Shown here: piece by piece, positions 53,422 through 61,196 of the stretch
Numbering within the stretch: position 1 is the stretch's first letter
Layout: each line of letters starts with the position of its first letter
Assembly: GCA_900103495.1 (NCBI GenBank)
Contig: FMWZ01000010.1
Coordinates: 62,001 to 126,000 of the forward strand
DNA: 64,000 nt
Source of the DNA: Lachnospiraceae bacterium G11
Lineage (GTDB): Bacteria > Bacillota > Clostridia > Lachnospirales > Lachnospiraceae
Reading direction: 5' to 3'
Position numbers and translations under genes: made by a program
The notes under the pieces: generated by a model
Seen by the model: the letters and a program-made list of their open reading frames with translations, nothing else
Told to the model about the DNA's origin: nothing
Databases searched by the model: none

Positions 53422-55992
53422 TTATTCCCGATTCTTTAGAACCTCTGCAGGCGTTATTCTGTTTAACTTGCCTGTAATCGCAACACTGATGATCTGGTAG
53501 AGAACCATGATTGCAGCGAAAATTACGATATACATATACCAATTATATTCCAAGTGAACACAACATGCCACGTTGGGTATGAAAATCGGAAAGATTTTAT
53601 CAATTATGAACTTTGCCAGAGGAATTCCAATAAGAGCCCCGACAGCTACCACAGTTCTGTTTCCGTCCAGGTAGAGTCTTTTTACTTCTCTTGAATTAAA
53701 ACCAAAAATCTTAAACAGAGATATTCCAAAGCTTCCCCTGTCAATCATAACTGAGGTCATCAGATACATCACTATGAAGAATATCACGGCAGAACAGGAG
53801 ATTAGCATTGTAAATAACGGCTTCATCAAATCCACGAAAATATGGGAAGACCTTTCGGCATCGGCTTTTGTTGAAGTGGAATACAGCCTTCCTTCCTCGA
53901 TATCAAGCTTATGGTCAGCCATAACCACGTTGTAGTAGTCGTCTTCTTCACCGAACAACTCCCTCATGCTGTCGATATCCATAAACACCGTAAGCCCCAC
54001 CGAATAGGGAACAATTTCTTCTATGGTAAAAGCGTAGTCCATATCATTAGCCGTATCGGAAAGAATTATGCTATCCCCTACATTAAGGTTGTATCTGGTG
54101 GTCACCGCATCAGAGGCGATAATTTTGTTTTTACCCTTAATGGGCTTGGCATTAATGAAGGGATTGTTATCATCAATACCCATTACCGTTATGTCCAGAG
54201 TATATCCGTACATTTCCTTTTTGAGGGTTTCCACGTAGCAGGCTTCACCGCCCTTTGGAACCTCCTTGGTGGGGTATTTAAAGGTGTAGAGATATTCGTA
54301 TTTCGTATCTTCCACAGACAGTTTTCCAACGCTGTCACAGAGGGTATAACAGTTGAATCCCATCATGAAAATCATGAGGCAGATAATCATTCCTGCCATT
54401 ACGGTAACAGCTGTTCTTCTTTCCCTTAACATCTGCCTGATTTTGAACATGGGCATGAATTTCATGTTCCTGATTCTGATATCTTTGGCTTTGCTCACCT
54501 TTTGCTCATTTCTTATAAGGGAAAGGGCGGTTCTTGAAAGACTCTTGTTGATTACAAGGGTATTAACAATCAATGAAACTATGGGGGGCATTACAACTGC
54601 ATAGATTATCAGATACGCAGGTATCACAGTGTCAAACTCCGGCAGTGAATAGTATGAATAGGAATCGGAGGTTTGCCATCCGCTTCCGAAACCGCTAAGA
54701 CCAAAAAACGCACCGGTAAGGCCACCCAAAAAGGAGACCAGAGTGGGGAGGAAGATATAGTGCCGCATTAAATCTTTTTTTCTGACTCCCATGGCGTACA
54801 ACGCACCGATAACACTGCTTTCGTTGCTGATTTGGTGAATGACGAAAACGGACAAAACGTAAGCGAAAAGAATGATTACGATTATGCCGGCCAGAAGTCC
54901 CACGGACTTATTGATTTCGATATCACCTGCGGCTCCGCCGATTCTCATGTTGTCGGCTCTTAAGATATAAGAGGTAATGTTATTCGGTGACTCGTCGAAT
55001 ACTTTATCAAGCATCTCGTCGGACTTTTCTTTTAATTCATCCACGCCGTCTTTTAACTCGTCAGTACCGTCCCTTAATTCCTTGGCTCCCTCGTAGAGTT
55101 CTTTGGCGCCTTCGTATGCTTCGGGCAACATTGGCTTATATGGCTCAAGTCCCTCTTTGAATTCCTTTGTTCCGTCATATAATTCTTTGACACCATCCAC
55201 TAACTCGTCTGTGCCATCTACAAGATCATTTATACCATCTGTTATTTCATCCTTCTTACCGTAAGTGTCGGCAAGGATTTCCTGGTAGTATGGGTCATCA
55301 ACTGCCTTATAATCAAAATCGAAATCCTTAACCATTTGCTTGAAATCATCAGATGACATGGCGTCATTAAGAATAAAGCCGTAGGTTAAGTCTTCGGTTC
55401 CGATTTCGTCACCGGATTTCAAATCGTTATAACTATCTTCAGTAACAAAGGCAGTTCCGAAAACCTTGCTGTCAATTGCCGTGTCCGAAAACTTCCTTAA
55501 AGGGGCATCGTAATCCACACTGCTTCCGATGCCGGTGACAGTAAAGGCTTTGCCTGCAAGTTTAACTGTGTCGTCAACATTGATTTCATGCTCCTCGCAA
55601 TATCTCTTCTCCAGAACAATCTCGTCATCTGATTCTGCCGGACGGCCCCGGTCCAAGGTTACAAGGTCAACCTTCTCGCGGTTCTTAAAGACCCGGAGAA
55701 CCGAATTATCTTCGAGGGTAACCTCAAAACTGAAGTGAGGCTCTATGGTTACCCCCTTATCGGCCATTTCTTCAAGCTCTGAATCGGTAAATTTTGAGAA
55801 CACGGTAATCTGTCCGTCCTCAAGCTTACTTTCTATTTGGTTGTTATCTGTTCCCCGGATAATGACTTCCGCAGCATCCACCATTGAAGTGATTAAGTAC
55901 ATGCAAAGAACTATCATAAAAAACAGAGCAAAATATCTGAAGAAATTATTCTTTATCTCTCGGGGGAATCTTTTTCTTAATATCCTGTTCAT
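53422..55992 (-). CDS. FtsX/MacB-type ABC transporter permease with extracellular helical repeat
   Basis: About 856 residues; start ATG at 55992 (MNRILRKRFPREIKNNFFRY), overlapping the ATPase stop (TAATG). The N-terminal helix YFALFFMIVLCMYLITSMV is followed by an extracellular domain, then a heptad-like helical stretch with DGT/DGV-x-EL repeats (about residues 250-330). Two FtsX domains follow with helices such as LLAGIIVIILFAYVLSVFVI and LFTMLISCSAVIFFIVMYLM. It forms an export or surface-signalling complex with the ATPase gene upstream; cargo unknown (lipid, peptide or antimicrobial compounds are possible). Confidence 0.9.
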   Translation of the reverse strand: MNRILRKRFPREIKNNFFRYFALFFMIVLCMYLITSMVDAAEVIIRGTDNNQIESKLEDGQITVFSKFTDSELEEMADKGVTIEPHFSFEVTLEDNSVLRVFKNREKVDLVTLDRGRPAESDDEIVLEKRYCEEHEINVDDTVKLAGKAFTVTGIGSSVDYDAPLRKFSDTAIDSKVFGTAFVTEDSYNDLKSGDEIGTEDLTYGFILNDAMSSDDFKQMVKDFDFDYKAVDDPYYQEILADTYGKKDEITDGINDLVDGTDELVDGVKELYDGTKEFKEGLEPYKPMLPEAYEGAKELYEGAKELRDGTDELKDGVDELKEKSDEMLDKVFDESPNNITSYILRADNMRIGGAAGDIEINKSVGLLAGIIVIILFAYVLSVFVIHQISNESSVIGALYAMGVRKKDLMRHYIFLPTLVSFLGGLTGAFFGLSGFGSGWQTSDSYSYYSLPEFDTVIPAYLIIYAVVMPPIVSLIVNTLVINKSLSRTALSLIRNEQKVSKAKDIRIRNMKFMPMFKIRQMLRERRTAVTVMAGMIICLMIFMMGFNCYTLCDSVGKLSVEDTKYEYLYTFKYPTKEVPKGGEACYVETLKKEMYGYTLDITVMGIDDNNPFINAKPIKGKNKIIASDAVTTRYNLNVGDSIILSDTANDMDYAFTIEEIVPYSVGLTVFMDIDSMRELFGEEDDYYNVVMADHKLDIEEGRLYSTSTKADAERSSHIFVDLMKPLFTMLISCSAVIFFIVMYLMTSVMIDRGSFGISLFKIFGFNSREVKRLYLDGNRTVVAVGALIGIPLAKFIIDKIFPIFIPNVACCVHLEYNWYMYIVIFAAIMVLYQIISVAITGKLNRITPAEVLKNRE

Positions 55993-56693
55993 TACAGATC
56001 CTCCAGTTCGCATGCAGGCACTCTGGTTTCATTCATATACTCGTTTTTGACGATTCCGTCCTTGAGGTAAATTACCTTGTGAACCATATTTTTGATGGAA
56101 TTGTTGTGAGTGACTATCAGCATGGTAGTTCCGTATTTTTCATTAATCTTTTCAAGTAAAATCAAAATATCTCTGGATGTGGCTGAGTCAAGAGCACCCG
56201 TAGGTTCGTCACAAAGGAGAAGCTTCGGGTTTTTGATAAGAGCTCTCGCTATGGCGCAGCGCTGTTGCTGTCCGCCGGATAACTGAGACGGGAACTTGTT
56301 TTGATGCTCGGTTAATCCAAGAGTATCAAGGAGCTCATCCATATCAAGAGGTTCCTTTGTCAGGTATTCGCATACCTGAATGTTTTCTCTTACTGTGAGG
56401 TTTGGAACCAGGTTATAGAACTGGAAAATGAATCCCAGGTTGTCACGGCGATAGTTGGAGAGAGCTTTGTTTTTCATGCCAAAAATTTCTTCTCCGTCTA
56501 CCTTCACGGAACCGGAGTCCATGGTATCCAAACCTCCGATACAGTTTAGAAGTGTGGATTTGCCCGAGCCGGAGGTTCCCTGTATGACACACATCTGGCC
56601 TTTCTCAACTCCGGTGTTAACACCCTTAAGGACCTGAATGTAACTTCCGTCCTGACCGTAACTCTTTTTTACATCTTTGATTTCAAGATACAT
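55992..56693 (-). CDS. LolD/MacB-type ABC transporter ATPase
   Basis: A 233-residue ATPase: Walker A VIQGTSGSGKSTLLNC, Q-loop LGFIFQFYNLVPNLTV, signature QLSGGQQQRCAIARALI, Walker B LLLCDEPTGALDSATS, His switch MLIVTHNNSIKN. This is the MacB/LolD branch that works with FtsX permeases. The start has AAAGGTGA upstream. It is first in an operon with the FtsX gene. Head-to-head dyads resembling those of the TetR gene lie just upstream. Confidence 0.95.
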   Translation of the reverse strand: MYLEIKDVKKSYGQDGSYIQVLKGVNTGVEKGQMCVIQGTSGSGKSTLLNCIGGLDTMDSGSVKVDGEEIFGMKNKALSNYRRDNLGFIFQFYNLVPNLTVRENIQVCEYLTKEPLDMDELLDTLGLTEHQNKFPSQLSGGQQQRCAIARALIKNPKLLLCDEPTGALDSATSRDILILLEKINEKYGTTMLIVTHNNSIKNMVHKVIYLKDGIVKNEYMNETRVPACELEDL

Positions 56694-56715
56694 AGCTGTT
56701 TCACCTTTCTCGATT

Positions 56716-56736
56716 TTACATAACAGTGTTATGTAA
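56716..56736. promoter_or_regulatory. Candidate TetR operator upstream of ABC/FtsX operon
   Basis: TTACATAACA (56716-56725) is the reverse complement of TGTTATGTAA (56727-56736), so two head-to-head copies with one base between them. The word matches TGTTACGTAA in front of the TetR gene except for one base. Confidence 0.6.
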
Positions 56737-56785
56737 TTGTTATTTTTTTACCGTCCCCATATTCGGAGACGGTATTAATATCGCT

Positions 56786-57400
56786 TTATTCTTTTACAAG
56801 CCCCATGCTGACAAAGCCCTGAACCATGAAGTTTGTTACTTTCCTGAGTTTAATCTTGGCTTCTTCTTTATCCCGTTCATGCTTGATAACGTGAATATAA
56901 CCGTCAATTGAAATGTGACATATCCAGTGGCACATGAATTCGTCGTATGTATATCCGTTTACTGCACTGAGCATTGGAGGAATCTTTTTCTCCAAAAGAT
57001 CAACTAAATCATCCACTACATTTTCATAAACAGTGTTCTCGGTGCCGGTGAGAAGCAGAAGAAATGAGTCATAATTATCATAGATGCAGTCCACAAAAAT
57101 GTCGGTGTCCTTATCATGATTTAAATCAAGCCCATCAAGAGAAGTAAGGGATGACATCAGTTCAAGGTCTTCGTCGAAATGCCTGGTGATGATTCTCTTT
57201 AGTTCGTTAAGAGGTCCGTCCACGATAGCCGAAAAGAGGTCAGCCTTATTCTCGAAGAAAAAGTATAAAGCTCCGGTAGTCACTCCGGCATTTGCGCAGA
57301 TGGTTCTTAAGGAGGCCTTGTTGTAGCCTTTCTCCAAAAACTCCTGCTTTGCAGCCTGTATTAACAATTCTCTCTTTTCATAATCTGCGTTCTGCTTCAT
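56786..57400 (-). CDS. TetR-family transcriptional regulator
   Basis: About 204 residues; ATG 57400 follows GGAGAG and is preferred to an in-frame TTG at 57412. The N-terminal helix-turn-helix is complete: LLIQAAKQEFLEKGYNKASL, then TICANAGVTTGALYFFFENK. The C-terminal ligand domain is unremarkable. The gene lies upstream of, and in the same direction as, the ABC/FtsX operon; shared dyads suggest it represses both itself and the exporter until a ligand, possibly the exported compound, binds. Confidence 0.93.
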   Translation of the reverse strand: MKQNADYEKRELLIQAAKQEFLEKGYNKASLRTICANAGVTTGALYFFFENKADLFSAIVDGPLNELKRIITRHFDEDLELMSSLTSLDGLDLNHDKDTDIFVDCIYDNYDSFLLLLTGTENTVYENVVDDLVDLLEKKIPPMLSAVNGYTYDEFMCHWICHISIDGYIHVIKHERDKEEAKIKLRKVTNFMVQGFVSMGLVKE

Positions 57401-57421
57401 TTTTCTCTCCAAGGATAACGG

Positions 57422-57446
57422 TGTTACGTAACAATGTTATTTAACA
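57422..57446. promoter_or_regulatory. Candidate autoregulatory operator of the TetR gene
   Basis: TGTTACGTAACA (57422-57433) is a perfect 12-base palindrome and TGTTATTTAACA (57435-57446) repeats it with perfect 5-base arms, 13 bases on. Both lie 22-46 bases upstream of the TetR start codon. Confidence 0.65.
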
Positions 57447-57457
57447 ATATTATTCTG

Positions 57458-57487
57458 TTGCTGTCAAGCCTGTTTTTAAGATATAAT
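57458..57487 (+). promoter_or_regulatory. Promoter of galM
   Basis: TTGCTG (57458-57463) and TATAAT (57482-57487) are 18 bases apart, upstream of the galM start. Confidence 0.5.
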
Positions 57488-57531
57488 ATTTTTTGATGTA
57501 AACATCAATTCAGAATTCAAAGGGGTAGCTT

Positions 57532-58452
57532 ATGATTACAAAAGAAAAATTCGGTAACTACGACAAGTATGAAATTGCCAAGGGTGATCTGGCAGTAACC
57601 GTTACAACTCTGGGTGCAACCTGCATTTCAATCAAATTCAAGGGTAAGGAACTTGCCCTCACCCACAAGACAGCAGACGAGTATTTAAACGGCGACGGAT
57701 TCATCGGAGCAATCGTTGGAAGATATGCCAACAGAATCAAGGATGCGAAATTCACCTTAAACGGCAAGGAGTATATTCTTCCCGCCAACGAAGGGAAGAA
57801 CCAGCTTCACGGCGGTCCTAACGCTTTTGACAAGAGAACCTTTAAGGCAGAAGAGATTGGCGACAACGCAGTTAAGTTCACTTATTTCTCACCCGACGGC
57901 GAGAACGGATATCCCGGAAACTTAACAGCTGTCTTCACTTACACAGTTGAGAATAACGCTTTCAAGATTGACTTTGAGGGCGACACCGATGCTGATACAG
58001 TTTATGCTCCCACAACTCACCTTTACTTCAACCTCGCAGGTGGCGGCAGCATCTTAGATCACGAGGCAAGAGTTCTTGCAGACGAATACGTGGCTGTGGA
58101 TGACGAGAGCATTCCTACAGAGATTAAGCCTGTTGATGAGTACTTCGATTTCAGAAAGACCAGAAAGATTAAGAGCTTCATCGATCATTCTTATGTTCTT
58201 AACAAGAGTGAGGGCGATAAGGTTTGTGAAGTAAGCTACGACGGAGTAAAGATGACACTTGAGGCAGATGCTCCCGGCGTTCAGTTCTACACCGGCAAGT
58301 TCTTAAGCGGCGAGTACAAGGCCTTCGAAGGCTTCGCATTTGAGCCCGGCCTTTATCCCAACTCTCCCAACAGGGATGACTTCCCTAATGCCACCCTTAA
58401 GGCAGGGGAGCATTATCACAAATATGCCAGATTTTCATTTGAGAGTATATAG
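57532..58452 (+). CDS. galM: Aldose 1-epimerase
   Basis: A 306-residue cytoplasmic mutarotase. Motifs include IGAIVGRYANRIKDAKFTLN, LPANEGKNQLHGGPNAFDKR (substrate-binding Asn/His), PTTHLYFNLAG (catalytic His) and FEGFAFEPGLYPNSPNRDDF (catalytic Glu in the FEPG region). It interconverts alpha and beta anomers of galactose, glucose or xylose, matching the sugar-catabolic setting, though it has its own promoter. Confidence 0.93.
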   Translation: MITKEKFGNYDKYEIAKGDLAVTVTTLGATCISIKFKGKELALTHKTADEYLNGDGFIGAIVGRYANRIKDAKFTLNGKEYILPANEGKNQLHGGPNAFDKRTFKAEEIGDNAVKFTYFSPDGENGYPGNLTAVFTYTVENNAFKIDFEGDTDADTVYAPTTHLYFNLAGGGSILDHEARVLADEYVAVDDESIPTEIKPVDEYFDFRKTRKIKSFIDHSYVLNKSEGDKVCEVSYDGVKMTLEADAPGVQFYTGKFLSGEYKAFEGFAFEPGLYPNSPNRDDFPNATLKAGEHYHKYARFSFESI

Positions 58453-58541
58453 TATTTAATCAAGAAAAGTTATACAATTGTTTCGAAGACTTTCACAACA
58501 GAAAGCAATAATCAATAATATATAAGGATGGGGGAACAAAA

Positions 58542-59204
58542 ATGAAGAAATTTTTTGGATTATTTGCCATTTGGGCAGTACTGGCATTTATTATTGCCTG
58601 CCTTTTTGCCACAAATGATAAGTGTCTTGAACCGGTCAATCCAAATGCAACAACGTTGGAAGAACAGCAGGAAACTATGATAAAGACACCCTTTGCCATT
58701 ATTTCCATGGCCATATCGCTGATTCTTACCCTAGGGGGAGCGATGGTTCCGGGCTACAACAGAGTTCAGAAGGTCAGAGCATCTATTCCTTCTTTGGAGA
58801 AAGATGTAGCGGCTCTTGATGAACGAAGAACACATCAGCTTGAGCAGGCAAACAAGGTTCTTGATAAATACCTTGCCCATGAAAGTGCTATTCAAATAGC
58901 CATGGCAAACTCGCGAATTGATAATGGCGCCCAGTTCAAGGCGGTCATTGAGAAGTATCCTGAACTTTCAGGAAACCAGGCAGTTGCTTCTCTTATGAGT
59001 CAAATCACCAAAGTTGAGGATGATTTGGTTAAAAAGAAATACCAGCTCAACAATGTGGTTTCAGAGTACAATGGAACAATTCATTCCTTCCCGCTTTCGC
59101 TTATCAGGAAACTGGTGAAGCTTGATGACTATGTGATTAATACTCCCACCACAGAAGCGGTGGAGGAAGATACTCCTGTATCCGATGAAGATTTAGGTAT
59201 CTAA
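58542..59204 (+). CDS. LemA-family-like protein
   Basis: A 220-residue protein with two N-terminal hydrophobic segments (FGLFAIWAVLAFIIACLF and FAIISMAISLILTLGGAMV), then a coiled-coil helical domain. The C-terminal YQLNNVVSEYNGTIHSFPLS resembles the LemA end (YN, then FP), and VPGYNRVQKVRASI matches the LemA start motif. LemA proteins usually have one helix; the first segment here may be an extra helix or signal. The start follows GGGGGA. Function of the family is unsettled. Confidence 0.75.
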   Translation: MKKFFGLFAIWAVLAFIIACLFATNDKCLEPVNPNATTLEEQQETMIKTPFAIISMAISLILTLGGAMVPGYNRVQKVRASIPSLEKDVAALDERRTHQLEQANKVLDKYLAHESAIQIAMANSRIDNGAQFKAVIEKYPELSGNQAVASLMSQITKVEDDLVKKKYQLNNVVSEYNGTIHSFPLSLIRKLVKLDDYVINTPTTEAVEEDTPVSDEDLGI

Positions 59205-59218
59205 AATATCAAAATATG

Positions 59219-59260
59219 AGGACCTCTCGAGGCGAACGCTTTGGGGAGGTCCTTTGTATT
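59219..59260 (+). terminator. Terminator after LemA-like gene
   Basis: AGGACCTC (59219-59226) and GAGGTCCT (59246-59253) are perfect 8-base arms, with additional pairing inside, followed by TTGTATT. Confidence 0.8.
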
Positions 59261-59378
59261 ATATTTTTGGAAACCCAATTATATTGAATTATATTCTTTT
59301 ATATTAGATTATATTCGATTATATTGAATTATATTGAATTATATTGTATTATATTTTCGAAAGGGCAATTATATTTTT
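59256..59378. repeat. 10-bp phased AT repeat array (iteron-like)
   Basis: The word TTATATT recurs with ATATT starting at 59261, 59281, 59291, 59301, 59311, 59321, 59331, 59341, 59351 and 59371, that is at exact 10-base intervals with two empty slots (59271, 59361). The two edge units are themselves related 25-base blocks (ATATTTT, G, AA, then CAATTATATT) with about 20 of 25 bases shared. The array ends 24 bases before the start codon of the AAA ATPase gene. It may be a protein-binding array, an origin-like element or a curved-DNA promoter element. Confidence 0.85.
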
Positions 59379-59401
59379 GAGGCACAAGAGAGGTGAGACA
59401 T

Positions 59402-60448
59402 ATGAAAGCGAAAAACCCTTATGCAATCAGCTTTGGAAGAATCCCACATCAATACATAAGCAGAGACGTTTTAATTGAAAGCATAACTGAAACACTAAAT
59501 AGCGATATTGTGCAGGAACAGGCTTTTAAATTCACAGGAATCCGAGGAACAGGCAAGACGGTTACACTTACGGCAATTGGTCAGAGGATGAAGGAGCAGC
59601 CTGAATGGATTGTAATTAATCTTAAATCAGGCGGATCTTTGTCAGAGGATTTAGTATCAGAGCTGTATTATAAAGTTCCGTTTATCTCAGAATATGTAGA
59701 TGCAAGTCTTGACTTATCAGCATTCGGAATAGGTGTAAAGCTTACTAAGAAAACCCCTATATCAAGATCACAGGTTGCCCTTGAGAAGATCTTTACGGAA
59801 ATCAAGAAGAAAAAGAAAAGGGTATTAATCCTTGTAGATGAGGTTCACAAGACTCCGGAGATGGTAAGCTTCATAGAGGATTTTCAGATTTTTATCAGAG
59901 AAGAATACCCTGTGTATCTGATTGTGGCCGGTTTATATGAGGACATTGAAAGCATAGAGAACACAGATGGGCTTACTTTTTTCCTGCGAGCTGAGAGGTA
60001 TGAAATGAAGCCTCTGAATATCACGGTTATTCGTGAAGACTATAAGAAAACTCTAGGACTTGATCATGATACGGCAGATGAACTCGCGAGAATGACGAAA
60101 GGATATGCTTTCGCTTACCAGGCATTTGGAAAGTATATGTGGGAGTCGGATGAGAAGAATATTTCGGACCTTGTACTTGCAAAAGTAGATGAAGCATTGT
60201 CTGAGAGGGTATATGATAAGATTTGGAATGAATTGACGCCCAAGGACAGGTGGTTTATGTCTTTTATTATTACGAAGGACAAAATGCCGGTCAGCGAACT
60301 TTTAGAGATGACTAAGAGTAAGCATAATGAATGGAGCGAACCAAGGAAACGACTTATTGAAAAGGGAATACTGGATTGTTCCGTAAGAGGAGAGATATCC
60401 ATAAAGCTCCCAAGATTTAAAGAATATGTTGAAAGAGAAGGAGTATAA
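59402..60448 (+). CDS. Orphan AAA ATPase (Orc/Cdc6- or Arch_ATPase-like) of unknown function
   Basis: A 348-residue protein. ATG 59402 after GAGAGG is chosen over GTG 59393. It has Walker A KFTGIRGTGKTVTLT (46-53), Walker B VLILVDEVHKTPE (141-149), a sensor-1-like VYLIVAGLYEDIE and, at the C-terminus, a winged-helix-like part (MPVSELLEMTKSKHNEWSEPRKRLIEKGILD). The start AKNPYAISFGRIPHQYISRD is typical of a group of single-gene ATPases in Clostridia and Actinobacteria. The winged helix suggests DNA binding, perhaps to the repeat array in front of it. The following PAP2 gene begins four bases after its stop. Confidence 0.7.
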   Translation: MKAKNPYAISFGRIPHQYISRDVLIESITETLNSDIVQEQAFKFTGIRGTGKTVTLTAIGQRMKEQPEWIVINLKSGGSLSEDLVSELYYKVPFISEYVDASLDLSAFGIGVKLTKKTPISRSQVALEKIFTEIKKKKKRVLILVDEVHKTPEMVSFIEDFQIFIREEYPVYLIVAGLYEDIESIENTDGLTFFLRAERYEMKPLNITVIREDYKKTLGLDHDTADELARMTKGYAFAYQAFGKYMWESDEKNISDLVLAKVDEALSERVYDKIWNELTPKDRWFMSFIITKDKMPVSELLEMTKSKHNEWSEPRKRLIEKGILDCSVRGEISIKLPRFKEYVEREGV

Positions 60449-60452
60449 ATCC

Positions 60453-61124
60453 ATGAACAGAGAAACAAAGCTAAACGCGATATATACAGCACTTTTATTT
60501 GTTGTATTTATCATTTTCACAATCCTTGTAAAGACTGTGGATGTGGCGGCTATCGGACCTGAGGGAAGTAAGGTTGGCTTCGCTGCGGTTAACGGTGCAG
60601 TAAGAGATGCCATTGGAATACATGAATTCTGGTACAAATTAACGGAAGTTTTCGGAATCGTTGCAATCCTTGTGGCGGCATTCTTCGGTGTTATCGGTCT
60701 TATGCAGCTTATTAGGGGCAAGAGTCTTAAGGCAGTTGAATCCGACATCTATGCTCTTGGAGCAACCTATGTGGCAACAATAGTGTTCTACGCTCTATTT
60801 GAGAAACTTGTAATCAACTATCGTCCCATTATCCAGGATGTGGAGGAAGGCCTTGAAGCATCATTCCCTTCATCCCACACAATGCTTATTATTGTGGTTC
60901 TCGGAACAGCCATTATCGAAGTGACAAACAGGATTAAGGACGTCAAGACATCAATGATTATTAAGATTGTTCTTGGGTTAATTATTGCCCTTACAGTTGT
61001 GGGACGTCTCGTCTGTGGAGTTCACTGGTTTACTGATATTGTGGCAGGCATGATTCTTGGTGCTGCACTTATATCCTTGTACATGACACTGCGAGGCTTT
61101 ATGGCCGCGGTTTTTGGCAAATAA
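60453..61124 (+). CDS. PAP2-family membrane phosphatase
   Basis: A 223-residue membrane protein. ATG 60453 follows AAGGAG and is preferred over ATG 60426 inside the ATPase gene. The PAP2 signature is present: FEKLVINYRPIIQD (Lys and Arg-Pro), SFPSSHTMLII (Ser-Ser-His) and GRLVCGVHWFTDIVAGMI (Arg, His, Asp). About five or six helices. Members dephosphorylate lipid phosphates such as undecaprenyl pyrophosphate or phosphatidate. It may be cotranscribed with the ATPase. Confidence 0.9.
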   Translation: MNRETKLNAIYTALLFVVFIIFTILVKTVDVAAIGPEGSKVGFAAVNGAVRDAIGIHEFWYKLTEVFGIVAILVAAFFGVIGLMQLIRGKSLKAVESDIYALGATYVATIVFYALFEKLVINYRPIIQDVEEGLEASFPSSHTMLIIVVLGTAIIEVTNRIKDVKTSMIIKIVLGLIIALTVVGRLVCGVHWFTDIVAGMILGAALISLYMTLRGFMAAVFGK

Positions 61125-61196
61125 GATATGGATTTTTGCCCGCGGGAATTATATAATTAATTAGTTATAATGAGTTTTAGTAATATCGGAGGAACT

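Noticed and set aside
53911-54429. 172-codon open frame on the plus strand inside the FtsX gene
   Set aside because: It is a shadow of the FtsX frame with low-complexity, His/Val-rich sequence and no ribosome site.
56749-56775. Hairpin TACCGTC/GACGGTA as terminator of the TetR gene
   Set aside because: In the direction of TetR transcription it is followed by an A tract, not a T tract, so it does not fit an intrinsic terminator.
59256-59378. Possible CRISPR array
   Set aside because: The units are only 10 bases with no unique spacers of constant length, and no cas gene is nearby.
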